DNA from: an uncultured Acidimicrobiaceae bacterium
GTDB lineage: Bacteria; Actinomycetota; Acidimicrobiia; Acidimicrobiales; Microtrichaceae
Length of the DNA stretch: 36,006 nucleotides
Direction of reading: 5' to 3'
NCBI GenBank assembly: GCA_937868025.1
Contig: CALMLJ010000094.1
Span: 1-36,006, forward strand
In this document: in pieces, positions 20,469-28,826 of the stretch
How positions within the stretch are numbered: position 1 is the stretch's first letter
Layout of the letters: every line of letters starts with the position of its first letter
Made by a program: the position numbers and the translations under genes
Notes under the pieces: generated by a model
What the model saw: only the letters and a program-made list of their open reading frames with translations
Databases searched by the model: none
Told to the model about the DNA's origin: nothing

Positions 20469-21608
20469 ATGGATGAGGACCGGCCCAAGCTGCGGCTCGT
20501 CGCACCCGACGAACGGGCGTCCGAGGTTGACGAAGCGCCGCCCGAGTCGTCCACGCCGCCGCCGACACCTCCACTCCCTCCTTCCTCGGGGACCGACGAC
20601 GAACGGCACCGCCTGGCCTGGATGTCCGCGGCGATCCCGCTGTGCATCGGGATCGCGATCCTCGTGGTCGGGCTCGCGGTTGCGTTGCGGCTCCTGATGG
20701 ACACCGGCGGGTCCGACGATGCCAATGGCGACAGCCCGGCAATCACTCGACCGGCCGGGCCGACGAGCTCGATCGATCCCCTGTCGTTGCTGCCCCGCGT
20801 CCCGACGAGTGTGGGCGAGACGACGACCCTTCCTGCGCCAACGGTGCCGACGACTGCTGCCCCGACGACGGTGCCGCGCAACGTCGACCCCGGTCTCATC
20901 GCCTTGCCGGTGCCGGGTGGTGCGCCCGCCGCCCCGGCGTCCCCCCGGCCGCCCTCGCCGACGGCTGGGTCGGCGAGCGTGAGGATCTTCAACGGGTTCT
21001 CGGCTGGCGAAACGCTCGACGTGTGGGAGATCTCGGGCCCGACGCCGGTGCGCTACGGCTCGCTCCCGTACGGCGGCCTGGTCGAGATGGTGGCGGGAGG
21101 TCGGCTGCTGCCGAGCGGTGTCGCTCTCCAGTTGCGCTTCGTCCGACCCGGCGGCGATCCGACGGGCACGATCCAGGACGGCACGTCGTCGAAGACCGGC
21201 CCGTGGGGTCGGAACTTCACGCCGGCCGACGGGTCGTCGGTAACCCTCGTGTTGTCGCGAAATCCCGGGCTGCGGGTGGTCGACATCGACAACCGTCGCG
21301 CCCTGGCGGCGGTTCGGTCCGGACAGGTCCACGTGGTCCCCGTCGTGTATCACCTCGTTCTCGAGGGCACCCGTGCCAAGCAATGGGCAGGTGACGGGCT
21401 CGGTTGCCTGGGTGTGCTGACCACGGACACGGACGCAGAACTCGACGTCGACGTGGGTACAGCGTTGCGGCTGGCCCTCGTCGACGACCCGACCTGCTCG
21501 CGTACCGTCACCGACGCACTCGTGCTCGGGGAGTCGACCGCCGTCGCCGTCGTCGGACTCGAGATTCCGGGGGATCGCGCCCAGTTGATCGCGGTTCCGT
21601 TGGGGTGA
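20469..21608 (+). CDS. membrane-anchored extracytoplasmic protein with DUF4397-like domain
   Basis: This encodes 379 residues. A Pro/Glu-rich cytoplasmic segment (1-50) precedes one transmembrane helix (52-76). A Thr/Pro/Ala linker (about 80-170) follows, then a globular part that starts VRIFNGFSAGETLDVWEISG. That start resembles DUF4397 domains (vRvvHasp...vDVyv), and the tandem beta pattern continues with RYGSLPYGGLVEM. A second part (about 280-379) has LRVVDIDNRRALAAVRSGQ and two Cys (GLGCLGV, DPTCSRT) that could pair. The role is unknown, perhaps in the cell envelope. The lipoprotein gene at 21639 follows after 30 bp and has its own possible promoter. Confidence 0.72.
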   Translation: MDEDRPKLRLVAPDERASEVDEAPPESSTPPPTPPLPPSSGTDDERHRLAWMSAAIPLCIGIAILVVGLAVALRLLMDTGGSDDANGDSPAITRPAGPTSSIDPLSLLPRVPTSVGETTTLPAPTVPTTAAPTTVPRNVDPGLIALPVPGGAPAAPASPRPPSPTAGSASVRIFNGFSAGETLDVWEISGPTPVRYGSLPYGGLVEMVAGGRLLPSGVALQLRFVRPGGDPTGTIQDGTSSKTGPWGRNFTPADGSSVTLVLSRNPGLRVVDIDNRRALAAVRSGQVHVVPVVYHLVLEGTRAKQWAGDGLGCLGVLTTDTDAELDVDVGTALRLALVDDPTCSRTVTDALVLGESTAVAVVGLEIPGDRAQLIAVPLG

Positions 21609-21624
21609 GGCGCGCGCTCACGGG

Positions 21625-21630
21625 TACCCT
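21625..21630 (+). promoter_or_regulatory. -10 element of the 21639 lipoprotein gene, leaderless
   Basis: TACCCT ends 8 nt before ATG 21639. No ribosome site is seen. Confidence 0.35.
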
Positions 21631-21638
21631 CGGCGGCC

Positions 21639-22775
21639 ATGCGCAGAAAAATCTTCCTCCCGATGCTCGTGCTGGCCATTGCGGCCGTGGTGCCCGCTTG
21701 TGACTTCGCCAAGGTCGGTGCTCGCTGCAGCGCCTCGCAGGGAGCTGCGCGGAACAACACCCACGTCCTCTTCTGTGTGAAGGGCAAGTGGAAGGCGACG
21801 GTCACGATCGGCCAGGCCGCCGAGATCGTGATGAGCTCGTGGCCGGGATCGGTGACGGGCGGGCCGGCCGAGGTTCGCGCAACGTCGGGCGGGGCGTTCC
21901 CCAGCATGACGTTCTTCGTGAAGACGCGGGGCGGCCAACCGGCTGCAAACGTCGACGTGAAGCTCACGGCGACGTCTGGTCCCGGGTTCTCCGGCACGAG
22001 CTTCACCGTCCGCACCAACGGGGCCGGTGCCGTCAACACCACGCCGGGTCAGTCCGGCATGCCGAACGTCACCATGGGGTCGGGTGTGGGTGACGTGAAG
22101 GTCGACATCAACGCGGGTCCGCTGCCGACACCGATCGGATCGTTCGTGATCAAGGTCAGTGGTGGCGCTCCGTCCGTCGTCGCTGCCGTGTCGGGTCGTG
22201 ACCAGCAGATCACCGCTGGCGGGACGTTCCAGCCGTGGGTGTTCGAGGTGCGTGACTCGAAGGGGGCCCCGACGATCCCCTCCACCGTGAAGGTGAACTC
22301 GGGTGGACTCAGTGGCGTTTCCTACACGCAATCGGGCGCCACGATCACCGTGACGGCACCTCCCCAGTACGTCGCCGCGAACCAGCAGTCGCTCACGGTC
22401 GAGGTCTCGGGTGCCGAGCCGTTCAAGATGACGACGTTCGCGACGGGGTACACGAACTGGACGATCGTTGCGGGTGCGCCTGACGACGCCGACATCTACG
22501 GCGACGACCAGTCGGCACCGGTCAACACCCGATTCGCCAACTCCTTGGTCGTTGACGTGATCGACGCCTACGGCAACTCGGTGACCGGTCTCCCCATCAC
22601 GTACACGTCGATCGACGGCGGGTCGGGAGCGTCGGGCACGACGATGCCGAACTTCTACTTCAACCCGATCAGCGCGGTGTTCGTCGACGCCAACGGCACG
22701 GCCGGTGCGTGGACCGTGCGGGCGGACATCCCTGGCCTGGGCACGTACGACTTCAGCCTGACCAACACCCCGTGA
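21639..22775 (+). CDS. lipoprotein with N-terminal Cys module and Ig-like repeats
   Basis: This encodes 378 residues. The signal peptide ends in VVPAC with Cys21. The following module (Cys30, Cys46, KGKWKATVTIGQAAE) mirrors the one in the 19195 lipoprotein with identical Cys-Cys spacing. The rest is Thr/Ser/Gly/Val-rich and beta in character. Segments PAANVDVKLTATSGPGFSGT and SVTGLPITYTSIDGGSGASG, with late TAGAWTVRADIPGLGTYDFS, resemble bacterial Ig-like (Big) domains. Probably a surface or periplasmic structural or adhesive protein. The gene ends 6 bp before the convergent ssnA-like stop. Confidence 0.75.
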   Translation: MRRKIFLPMLVLAIAAVVPACDFAKVGARCSASQGAARNNTHVLFCVKGKWKATVTIGQAAEIVMSSWPGSVTGGPAEVRATSGGAFPSMTFFVKTRGGQPAANVDVKLTATSGPGFSGTSFTVRTNGAGAVNTTPGQSGMPNVTMGSGVGDVKVDINAGPLPTPIGSFVIKVSGGAPSVVAAVSGRDQQITAGGTFQPWVFEVRDSKGAPTIPSTVKVNSGGLSGVSYTQSGATITVTAPPQYVAANQQSLTVEVSGAEPFKMTTFATGYTNWTIVAGAPDDADIYGDDQSAPVNTRFANSLVVDVIDAYGNSVTGLPITYTSIDGGSGASGTTMPNFYFNPISAVFVDANGTAGAWTVRADIPGLGTYDFSLTNTP

Positions 22776-22781
22776 GTCGGC

Positions 22782-23831
22782 TCAGAGCCGGCTGAACAGC
22801 CGCGTGGCCTGCTCGGCAGCGTGCGCCCGGATCTCGTCGGGATCGACACGGGTCGCACGTCCGCCGCGCAGCGCCGGCTCGCCATCGATGTCGACGTCGA
22901 TCGCGTGGACACCAGTCGTGAATGCCAGTCGCCACGGGTCGTCGGCTCCGTCGTAGCTCCAGGTGACGGTGTCGTTGCGAGCCTCGGGGAACAGGGCCCA
23001 TCCGGTCTCGATCCAACTCCAAGCCGTCGAGGGGGTTTCGGTGAGGTCGGACTCCCGCAGGCGGACGTACGCGACGCGGAACTCGTCCAACATGTCGGCG
23101 CCGATGCCGTCGGTGCCGAGCGCGACCGGGTTGGCGAAGCGAGTTGGTCGCGCGTAGCCCACGGCGTTGTTCATGTTCGATCGCGGGTTGTGTACGAGGG
23201 TGCCTCGCACACCGTGGTCGTCGGGCAGGTGGACACCGTGGATGATCAGCCAGTCGTCGCGCGAGAGTTCGGCGAGGCGAGCGGCCGCGTCGACGTCGTC
23301 GGGACCCTCGGCGACGTGGATGTGGAGGCCGACGCCGAGGTCCTCGGCGAGGCCGGCGGCTGCGGCGATCGTGTCGTCGGTGCAGGTGAACGCGGCGTGG
23401 ACGCCGACTCGGCCGCGACCCCCGGCGCGGAGGTACCGCTCGTTCTCGGCGAGGCCGCGGGCCGCGCCGTCGGCGCCGTGGCGGTCGGTGATGCCGTAGG
23501 CGAGGTCACACCGAACCCCCACCTCGGCGCACGCCTCGGCGATCACGTCGAGGCTGCCCTCGATGGCGTTCGGCGATTCGTGGTGGTCGATCAGCGCGGT
23601 GGTGCCGCATTCCAGGGCCTCGAGCGCCCCGAGCCGGGCCGACGCCCGGATCATCTCGAGGTCGAGGGCGGTGTCGAGTCGCCACCAGATCTGCTCGAGT
23701 ACCCCGAGGAACGATGTGGGTGTCTCGGGCGGCGCTGGCATTCCCCGGGCCAGCGCCGAGTAGAGGTGGTGGTGGGCGCAGACCAGCCCGGGCGTCACGT
23801 TCTGGAGTGGTGAGGTGACAGAAACTGTCAC
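22782..23831 (-). CDS. SsnA-like amidohydrolase, short at the N-terminus
   Basis: This encodes 349 residues of the amidohydrolase superfamily. It opens directly with TPGLVCAHHHLYSALARGM (13-31), which is the first metal-binding strand of SsnA-type aminohydrolases. Other ligands follow in order: His172 (LHIHVAEG), His198 (LIIHGVHL) and Asp241 (VALGTDGIGADMLDEFR). E. coli SsnA is about 440 residues and has about 50 more N-terminal residues, forming part of a beta-sandwich. Here no upstream start restores them without running deep into xdh. GTG 23831 overlaps the xdh stop as GTGA and lies inside a 9-bp stem. Substrate is unknown; the family deaminates or hydrolyses N-heterocycles. It is last in the N-carbamoyl hydrolase-xdh-ssnA operon. 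Confidence 0.8.
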   Translation of the reverse strand: MTVSVTSPLQNVTPGLVCAHHHLYSALARGMPAPPETPTSFLGVLEQIWWRLDTALDLEMIRASARLGALEALECGTTALIDHHESPNAIEGSLDVIAEACAEVGVRCDLAYGITDRHGADGAARGLAENERYLRAGGRGRVGVHAAFTCTDDTIAAAAGLAEDLGVGLHIHVAEGPDDVDAAARLAELSRDDWLIIHGVHLPDDHGVRGTLVHNPRSNMNNAVGYARPTRFANPVALGTDGIGADMLDEFRVAYVRLRESDLTETPSTAWSWIETGWALFPEARNDTVTWSYDGADDPWRLAFTTGVHAIDVDIDGEPALRGGRATRVDPDEIRAHAAEQATRLFSRL

Positions 23832-23833
23832 CT
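23813..23833 (-). promoter_or_regulatory. hairpin holding the ssnA-like start codon
   Basis: AGGTGACAG and CTGTCACCT are perfect 9-bp arms around a 3-nt loop. On the mRNA the GUG start and the xdh stop both lie in the 5' arm. This could hide the start until ribosomes finishing xdh open the stem. An operator role is the alternative. Confidence 0.5.
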
Positions 23834-26455
23834 GGCCGCTCCAGAGCGGGCGGGCTCGGGGGCGTCGCGACGCATCGGCAGCACGGAACGCCACTCGCCG
23901 TCGAGCTCGTGCAGCGCTGCGGCGACGGCGCCCGAGGTGGGAACGAGGCCGATCTCGCCCACACCCTTCACGCCGTACGGTGCCTTCGGTTGGGGAACCT
24001 CGACGAGCTGCACGGTGATCGTCGGAATGTCCTTGGGGCGGAGGATGCCGAGCGAACGCAGCGTCATGTTCGTGGGGAAGCCGCGTTCGTCGGACGGGAA
24101 GTCCTCGCTCAACGCGTAGCCGAGGCCCATGTGGACCGAGCCCTCGATCTGCCCTTCGCACAGCAGCGGGTTCATGGCCCGACCGACGTCGTGGATCGCC
24201 ACGACCTCCTCGATCGTGCCCGTCTCACGATCCATGATCACGAGCTGCGTTGCGTAGCCGAACGCCGCGTGGATCGTGGGGTTGGGGTTCTCGGGGTCGC
24301 CGAGCTTCTGGGTCCAGTCCACGATGTGCTCGGCGTGGTAGTCGACGTCGGGCTGCCGGCCACCCTCGTCGGCGACCCGACATGCGGCCGAGACGGCTCC
24401 GGCGGCCATGAGCGTGCCGCGGCTGCCGGTGGTCTGGCCGAAGCCCAGCTCGCGGGTGGTGTCGACGATCACGTCGATGAGGTTGGGGTCGATGCCGAGC
24501 TCCTCGGCCGCGACCTGGAGCGCCACCGTGTGCACGCCCTGGCCCATCTCGGTCCAGCTGTGCCGCACCTCGACGCGACCGTCCGACGAGCGGAAGCGGA
24601 TGACCGCCCCCGACACCTCGCGGAACCCGTTGCCGAGGCCGGAGTTCTTGAGCCCGAGCCCGAGCCCGACGATCTTGCCGTCGGCGACAGCGGCGTCGTA
24701 GCGGTCCTTGACCTCATCGAGGCAGACCTCGGCACCGGCACACCCGTCGTCCATGACCTGCCCCGGACCCCACACCTCGCCGGGCCGGATGACGTTGCGC
24801 TTGCGGATCTCCCAGCCGGAGATCCCGACCTTGGCGGCAAGGCGGTCCATGACGCCTTCCATCGCGAACTGTGCCTGGTTGGCGCCGAAACCGCGGAACG
24901 CTCCGCACACCGGGTTGTTCGTGCGTACGGCCACCGAGTCGACGTCGATCGAGGGCACCCGGTACGGCCCCGACGCATGGCCGGCCGCCCGCTCCAGCAC
25001 CTTCATACCGACCGACGCGTACGGGCCGGAGTCGCCGATCATGCGGACCCGCAGACCGGTCAGCCGGCCGTCCTCGTCGCAACCGGCCCAGTACTCCATG
25101 CCGATCGGGTGTCGTTTGGCGTGCATGAGGAACGATTCCTCGCGGCTGAGTGTGCACTTCACCGGACGGTCGAGGAGCCACGCTGCCAGGGCAGTGTGAC
25201 CCTGGTTCGACATGTCCTCCTTGCCGCCGAAGGCGCCGCCGTTGGACACGAGCTCGACGGTGACCTGGTCGCGATCGACCCCGAGCATCGCCGCGATCTG
25301 GTTGCGGTCGTCCCACACACCCTGCCCGCCCGAATAGACGTAGAGGGTGCGCTGGTCGACGCCCATGTCGCCGGGCGATTCGGTGCCCGGTCGGTAGGAC
25401 GGGACTGCCAACGTCGACTCCGGCTCGAGGAAGGCGTGCTCGATGCGCTGGGTCTGGAACGTCTCGTGCGCGACGTGGGCGCTCTGGGCGAGGGCGCTGT
25501 CGACGTCGCCGCGGGCGTAGGTGGAGCGGGAGAGCTCGTTGGTGTCGGTGCCCCACACGGCGATGTCCGCGCCGTCGGCGAGCGCTGCGACCGGATCGAC
25601 GACCGGCGTGAGGACGTTGTAGGTGACGTCGATCAGCTCGGCCGCGGCCCGCGCCTGCCGGCGGGTCTCGGCGACGACGACCGCGAGCACGTCGCCCGCG
25701 TACGAGGTGCGACCCCCGACGGGGATCATGACGGGCCAGTCGGTGTAGATGATCCCGACCTTCAGGTCGCCCGGGATGTCGGCGGCGGTGAACACCGCGG
25801 TCACCCCGGGCGCCGCGAGCGCTCCGGTGGTGTCGATCGCGACGATGTCGGCCCGGGTGTGCGCCGTGAGGTGCAGCGCGGCGTGGGCCATGTTGTCGAC
25901 GACCATGTCGTCGATGTAGCCACGGTCGCCGAGCGCCAATGCCTCGGCCTCGTACTTGGCGCCCGCGCCGCCGATGGCGCCCGAGATCGCCACGGGGATC
26001 TCGGAACCCTGCGCCACCGCCTCGATGGCGTCGAACACCTTCACGTACCCGGTACACCGGCACAGGTGCGCGCCCATGTGGCGCTGCAGGTCGTCGCGGG
26101 TGAGGTCGGCACCCTTCTTGTCGACGAGGTACTTCGCTCGCACGACGATGCCGGGGATGCAGTACCCGCACTGGAGGCCTCCGTGAGCGGCGAACGCCTC
26201 GGAGTAGGTCGAACGTTCCTCGTCGGAGAACCCTTCGAGGGTGGTGATGTTCTTGCCCTCGACCTTGGCCACGTCGAGCGTGCACGAGATCTGGGCCTTG
26301 CCATCCACCAGCACGGTGCAACAGCCGCACTGACCCTGGGGCGAGCAGCCGTCCTTCGGTGACGTGACCCCGACGTCGTCGCGCAGCGCCGACAGCAGGT
26401 GGGGATGGTCGTCGGCGACGCTGACCGGCTTGCCGTTCACCCAGAACTCAGCCAT
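23828..26455 (-). CDS. XdhD-type xanthine dehydrogenase/molybdenum hydroxylase, fused 2Fe-2S and molybdopterin domains
   Basis: This encodes 875 residues. The N-terminal ferredoxin domain has Cys37, Cys43, Cys45/46 and Cys58 (GCSPQGQCGCCTVLVDG). The second cluster domain has Cys96, Cys99, Cys132 and Cys134 (GLQCGYCIPG, HLCRCTGY). The molybdopterin part follows from about residue 165, with GGAFGGKED near 405, AFRGFGANQAQF near 518, and the catalytic Glu in GVKGVGEIGL near 833. The FAD domain is absent. This layout is that of E. coli XdhD/YgfN and the selenium-dependent xanthine dehydrogenases; no selenocysteine is coded here. Expected reaction is hydroxylation of a purine or similar ring. Its ATG overlaps the previous stop by 8 nt, with GGAG upstream. 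Confidence 0.87.
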   Translation of the reverse strand: MAEFWVNGKPVSVADDHPHLLSALRDDVGVTSPKDGCSPQGQCGCCTVLVDGKAQISCTLDVAKVEGKNITTLEGFSDEERSTYSEAFAAHGGLQCGYCIPGIVVRAKYLVDKKGADLTRDDLQRHMGAHLCRCTGYVKVFDAIEAVAQGSEIPVAISGAIGGAGAKYEAEALALGDRGYIDDMVVDNMAHAALHLTAHTRADIVAIDTTGALAAPGVTAVFTAADIPGDLKVGIIYTDWPVMIPVGGRTSYAGDVLAVVVAETRRQARAAAELIDVTYNVLTPVVDPVAALADGADIAVWGTDTNELSRSTYARGDVDSALAQSAHVAHETFQTQRIEHAFLEPESTLAVPSYRPGTESPGDMGVDQRTLYVYSGGQGVWDDRNQIAAMLGVDRDQVTVELVSNGGAFGGKEDMSNQGHTALAAWLLDRPVKCTLSREESFLMHAKRHPIGMEYWAGCDEDGRLTGLRVRMIGDSGPYASVGMKVLERAAGHASGPYRVPSIDVDSVAVRTNNPVCGAFRGFGANQAQFAMEGVMDRLAAKVGISGWEIRKRNVIRPGEVWGPGQVMDDGCAGAEVCLDEVKDRYDAAVADGKIVGLGLGLKNSGLGNGFREVSGAVIRFRSSDGRVEVRHSWTEMGQGVHTVALQVAAEELGIDPNLIDVIVDTTRELGFGQTTGSRGTLMAAGAVSAACRVADEGGRQPDVDYHAEHIVDWTQKLGDPENPNPTIHAAFGYATQLVIMDRETGTIEEVVAIHDVGRAMNPLLCEGQIEGSVHMGLGYALSEDFPSDERGFPTNMTLRSLGILRPKDIPTITVQLVEVPQPKAPYGVKGVGEIGLVPTSGAVAAALHELDGEWRSVLPMRRDAPEPARSGAAR

Positions 26456-27407
26456 GGGGGTCTCCTTCGGGTGGGGGGATGGCGCTGCGCCGTTCGGTGA
26501 TGAGGCCGTAGTGCTCGACCATGCGGTAGTGCTCGAAGTCGAAGAGCGTCTTTCGGTAGCGGTCGCACCAGTCGAGATCGCAGAACGCGGACACGACCTC
26601 GTCGCCCTGCGTGATCGACTGCGCCACGATCTGGCCTGACGGGGCCACGATGATCGTGTCGGCCAGCGAGTCGACGCCCTCCTCGATGCCGCCCTTGGCG
26701 ACACCGACCACCCACATGCCGTTCTGGTACGCCCCGGCCTGCATCACGAGGGCGTTGTGGAAGCCAGCGAGCGAGTTCTGGCTCGGGTCCGGCACGTAGT
26801 GGATGGGCGTGTTGTAGCCGCAGAAGATCATCTCGGCGCCCTGCAACGCCATGACCCGGTACGTCTCTGGCCAGCGCCGGTCGTTGCAGATCATCATGCC
26901 GACGACACCACCGAACGCCCGCCACGCGCCGAAGCCGTCGGGCCCGGGCTCGAAGTAGCGGCGCTCGGCGTGCTGGAAGGGACGGTCGGGTTCGTCGTCG
27001 TCGTGGCCGGGGATGTGGACCTTGCGGAACTTCGCGATCACCTCACCGTCGGCTCCCACGAGCACCTGGGTGTTGTAGCGGTGCGCCGTGCCACCGTCGT
27101 CGTCGAGCACCCGCTCGGCGTACCCGAGGCAGAAGCCGATGCCGAGCCGCTTCGCCTCGTCGAACAGGGGTTGGGTGGCCGGCCCCGGCATCTCGGTCTC
27201 GTACCAGTGGTCGGCGTGGGTCAGGTCCTTCACGTACCACCGCGGGAAGAAGGTGGTGAGCGCGAGCTCGGGGAACACGATGACCTCGGCGCCTCGACCC
27301 GCCGCCTCCTGCAACAGGGCGACGAGGCGTTCGACGACCTCCTTGCGCGTCTCGTCAACGGCGATCGGGCCCAGTTGGCCGGCGGCGACATGAACGGTGC
27401 GAGTCAT
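26448..27407 (-). CDS. N-carbamoyl-D-amino-acid hydrolase (nitrilase superfamily)
   Basis: This encodes 319 residues. It hydrolyses an N-carbamoyl amino acid to the amino acid, CO2 and ammonia. The catalytic triad is Glu47 (VFPELALTTFFPRW), Lys129 (KFRKVHIPGH) and Cys174 (MMICNDRRWPE), at nearly the same positions as in the Agrobacterium enzyme (47/127/172). Long shared blocks such as PFQHAERRYFEPG, YNTP.H and MQAGAYQNGMWVVGVAKGG leave little doubt about the family. The natural substrate could be a ureido compound from ring opening. It begins 10 bp after the M20 gene stop, with its own -10 TAAACT (27414-27419) inside the second operator copy. It heads the operon with xdh and ssnA. Confidence 0.9.
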   Translation of the reverse strand: MTRTVHVAAGQLGPIAVDETRKEVVERLVALLQEAAGRGAEVIVFPELALTTFFPRWYVKDLTHADHWYETEMPGPATQPLFDEAKRLGIGFCLGYAERVLDDDGGTAHRYNTQVLVGADGEVIAKFRKVHIPGHDDDEPDRPFQHAERRYFEPGPDGFGAWRAFGGVVGMMICNDRRWPETYRVMALQGAEMIFCGYNTPIHYVPDPSQNSLAGFHNALVMQAGAYQNGMWVVGVAKGGIEEGVDSLADTIIVAPSGQIVAQSITQGDEVVSAFCDLDWCDRYRKTLFDFEHYRMVEHYGLITERRSAIPPPEGDPHG

Positions 27408-27413
27408 CGGCGG

Positions 27414-27419
27414 AGTTTA
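27414..27419 (-). promoter_or_regulatory. -10 element of the N-carbamoyl hydrolase gene, leaderless
   Basis: On the minus strand TAAACT ends 6 nt before ATG 27407. It overlaps operator copy 2 and the last codons of the M20 gene. No clear -35 is seen. Confidence 0.45.
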
Positions 27420-27430
27420 CATTTCGTAAA
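27416..27430. promoter_or_regulatory. operator copy 2 (minus strand TTTACGAAATGTAAA)
   Basis: On the minus strand it reads TTTACGAAATGTAAA, one base from copy 1. It covers the -10 of the N-carbamoyl hydrolase promoter and also encodes LYEM plus stop of the M20 gene. Confidence 0.75.
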
Positions 27431-28694
27431 GCTGATCGGGATCGGTGGGGCCCGACGCGAGGCGGCACATCACCTCGAGCAGCACCTGGGTTCCTGCCGT
27501 CAGGTCGCCCGGCGACGTGTACTCGGCGGGGTTGTGGGAGATACCGCCGACCGAGGGGACGAACACCATCGCCGTCGGGCAGATACGCGCCATCATCTGG
27601 GCGTCGTGACCGGCACCCGACGGAAGCCGCCGGACCTTGTGGCCCAGGCGCTCCGCGGTCGCCTCGACCAGGCCGATCATGCGCTCGTCGAACGCGACGG
27701 GTTCGAAGCGTGCGAGGGTGCGCCGCTCGATCGTCACGCCCTCGCGCTCGGCCAGTTCGCCGAGGAACGCCACGAGCTTGGCCTCCGCGGACTGCAACTC
27801 GGTCTCGTCGGTGTTGCGGAGGTCGACGGTGAGGCGGGCGGTGCGGGCGACGACGTTGACGAGATTGGGTTCGAGGTCGATCTTGCCGACCGTGCCGACC
27901 TGGGGTGGTCCGATCTCGATGGCCAGCCCGCGTACGAACGCCCCGATTGCAAAGGCGGCGAACCCGGCGTCGTGCCGCATCGACATGGGGGTGGTGCCGG
28001 CGTGGTTGGACTGACCCGAGATCGTGATTTCCTGCCACGAGATGCCCTGCACGCCGGTGACAGCGCCGATGGTGAGCCCCTCGGCTTCGAGCACCGGACC
28101 CTGCTCGACGTGGACCTCGACGAACGCGTGGGGCGCCCGACCGGGAAGGGGAGCGCCGCCGGCGTACCCGATGCGCCGCAACTCGTCACCGACGGTGACG
28201 CCGTCGATGCCCACGATGTCGAGCGCATCCTCGATGCCGATGCCCCCGGCGTACGCCAGCGAGCCCAACATGTCGGGGGCGAAGCGGGCGCCCTCCTCGT
28301 CGGTGAAGAACGCGACCGCGAGCGGGCGGGTGAGTTCGAGTCCGGCGGTCTGTGCCGCCTCGATGACCTCGAGACCGGCGAGCACGCCGTAGTTGCCGTC
28401 GTACCGTCCGCCGGTGCGGACGGTGTCGATGTGGCTGCCGCACATCACGGGCGCGATCTCGGAATCGAAACCCGGTTGGGTGGCGACCACGTTGCCGATG
28501 CCGTCGACGGTGACCTCCAACCCGAGGTCCTCCATCCAGCCGACGACCAGGTCGCGACCCGCCCGGTCCTCGTCGGTCAGCGCCAGCCGGGCGCATCCGC
28601 CGTCGCCGGTATCGCCGATCTCGGCGAGAGCCTCGAGGCGCGCCATCAGCCGGGACTCCGACACCTGGGGCAGCGCGAGGGGATCGTCGCTCAT
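27417..28694 (-). CDS. M20-family N-carbamoyl-L-amino-acid hydrolase/allantoate amidohydrolase
   Basis: This encodes 425 residues of a bimetal hydrolase. Ligands are His88 (CGSHIDTV), Asp99 (GRYDGNYGV), Glu133/134 (FFTDEEGARF), His195 (VEVHVEQGP) and His387 (GISHNPAEYTSPGD), with the dimerisation domain around GQSNHAGTTPMSMRHD. This is the hydantoinase/carbamoylase branch, which includes allantoate amidohydrolase, beta-ureidopropionase and L-carbamoylases; sequence alone does not choose among them. ATG 28694 is 6 nt from TAGCCT (28701-28706), so it is likely leaderless. Operator copy 3 lies at its -35. It is transcribed ahead of, and may read into, the N-carbamoyl hydrolase-xdh-ssnA operon. 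Confidence 0.88.
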   Translation of the reverse strand: MSDDPLALPQVSESRLMARLEALAEIGDTGDGGCARLALTDEDRAGRDLVVGWMEDLGLEVTVDGIGNVVATQPGFDSEIAPVMCGSHIDTVRTGGRYDGNYGVLAGLEVIEAAQTAGLELTRPLAVAFFTDEEGARFAPDMLGSLAYAGGIGIEDALDIVGIDGVTVGDELRRIGYAGGAPLPGRAPHAFVEVHVEQGPVLEAEGLTIGAVTGVQGISWQEITISGQSNHAGTTPMSMRHDAGFAAFAIGAFVRGLAIEIGPPQVGTVGKIDLEPNLVNVVARTARLTVDLRNTDETELQSAEAKLVAFLGELAEREGVTIERRTLARFEPVAFDERMIGLVEATAERLGHKVRRLPSGAGHDAQMMARICPTAMVFVPSVGGISHNPAEYTSPGDLTAGTQVLLEVMCRLASGPTDPDQLYEM

Positions 28695-28700
28695 GGCACA

Positions 28701-28706
28701 AGGCTA
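28701..28706 (-). promoter_or_regulatory. -10 element of the M20 hydrolase gene, leaderless
   Basis: On the minus strand TAGCCT is 6 nt before ATG 28694. The -35 region coincides with operator copy 3. Confidence 0.5.
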
Positions 28707-28718
28707 CCGGCGCGCTCC

Positions 28719-28733
28719 TTTACGAAAAGTAAA
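28719..28733. promoter_or_regulatory. operator copy 3 (TTTACGAAAAGTAAA)
   Basis: This differs from copies 1 and 2 only at position 10. It covers the -35 region of the M20 gene and lies about 95 bp before the divergent sigma factor gene. Confidence 0.75.
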
Positions 28734-28826
28734 ACCTGGCCCGGGTCCGTGAACAGTTCGCGCGATCGCTGCTGACGATTGTTCAACGCCGTGCAACGAT
28801 CGGGCGTGCTCGGTCGTCGTGGAGGT

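Noticed and set aside
23909..26362. Open frame of about 817 codons on the plus strand opposite xdh
   Set aside because: Its translation is low-complexity (Val/Asp/Arg/His-rich) and is explained by the codon bias of the minus-strand xdh, which has all the expected cofactor motifs.
23828..26455. Selenocysteine in the XdhD-like protein
   Set aside because: There is no in-frame TGA before the natural stop. Selenium in this family is a cofactor, not a coded residue.
26757..28775. Open frame of about 672 codons on the plus strand opposite the two carbamoyl hydrolases
   Set aside because: It is a shadow of two well-supported minus-strand enzymes and crosses their operator sites.
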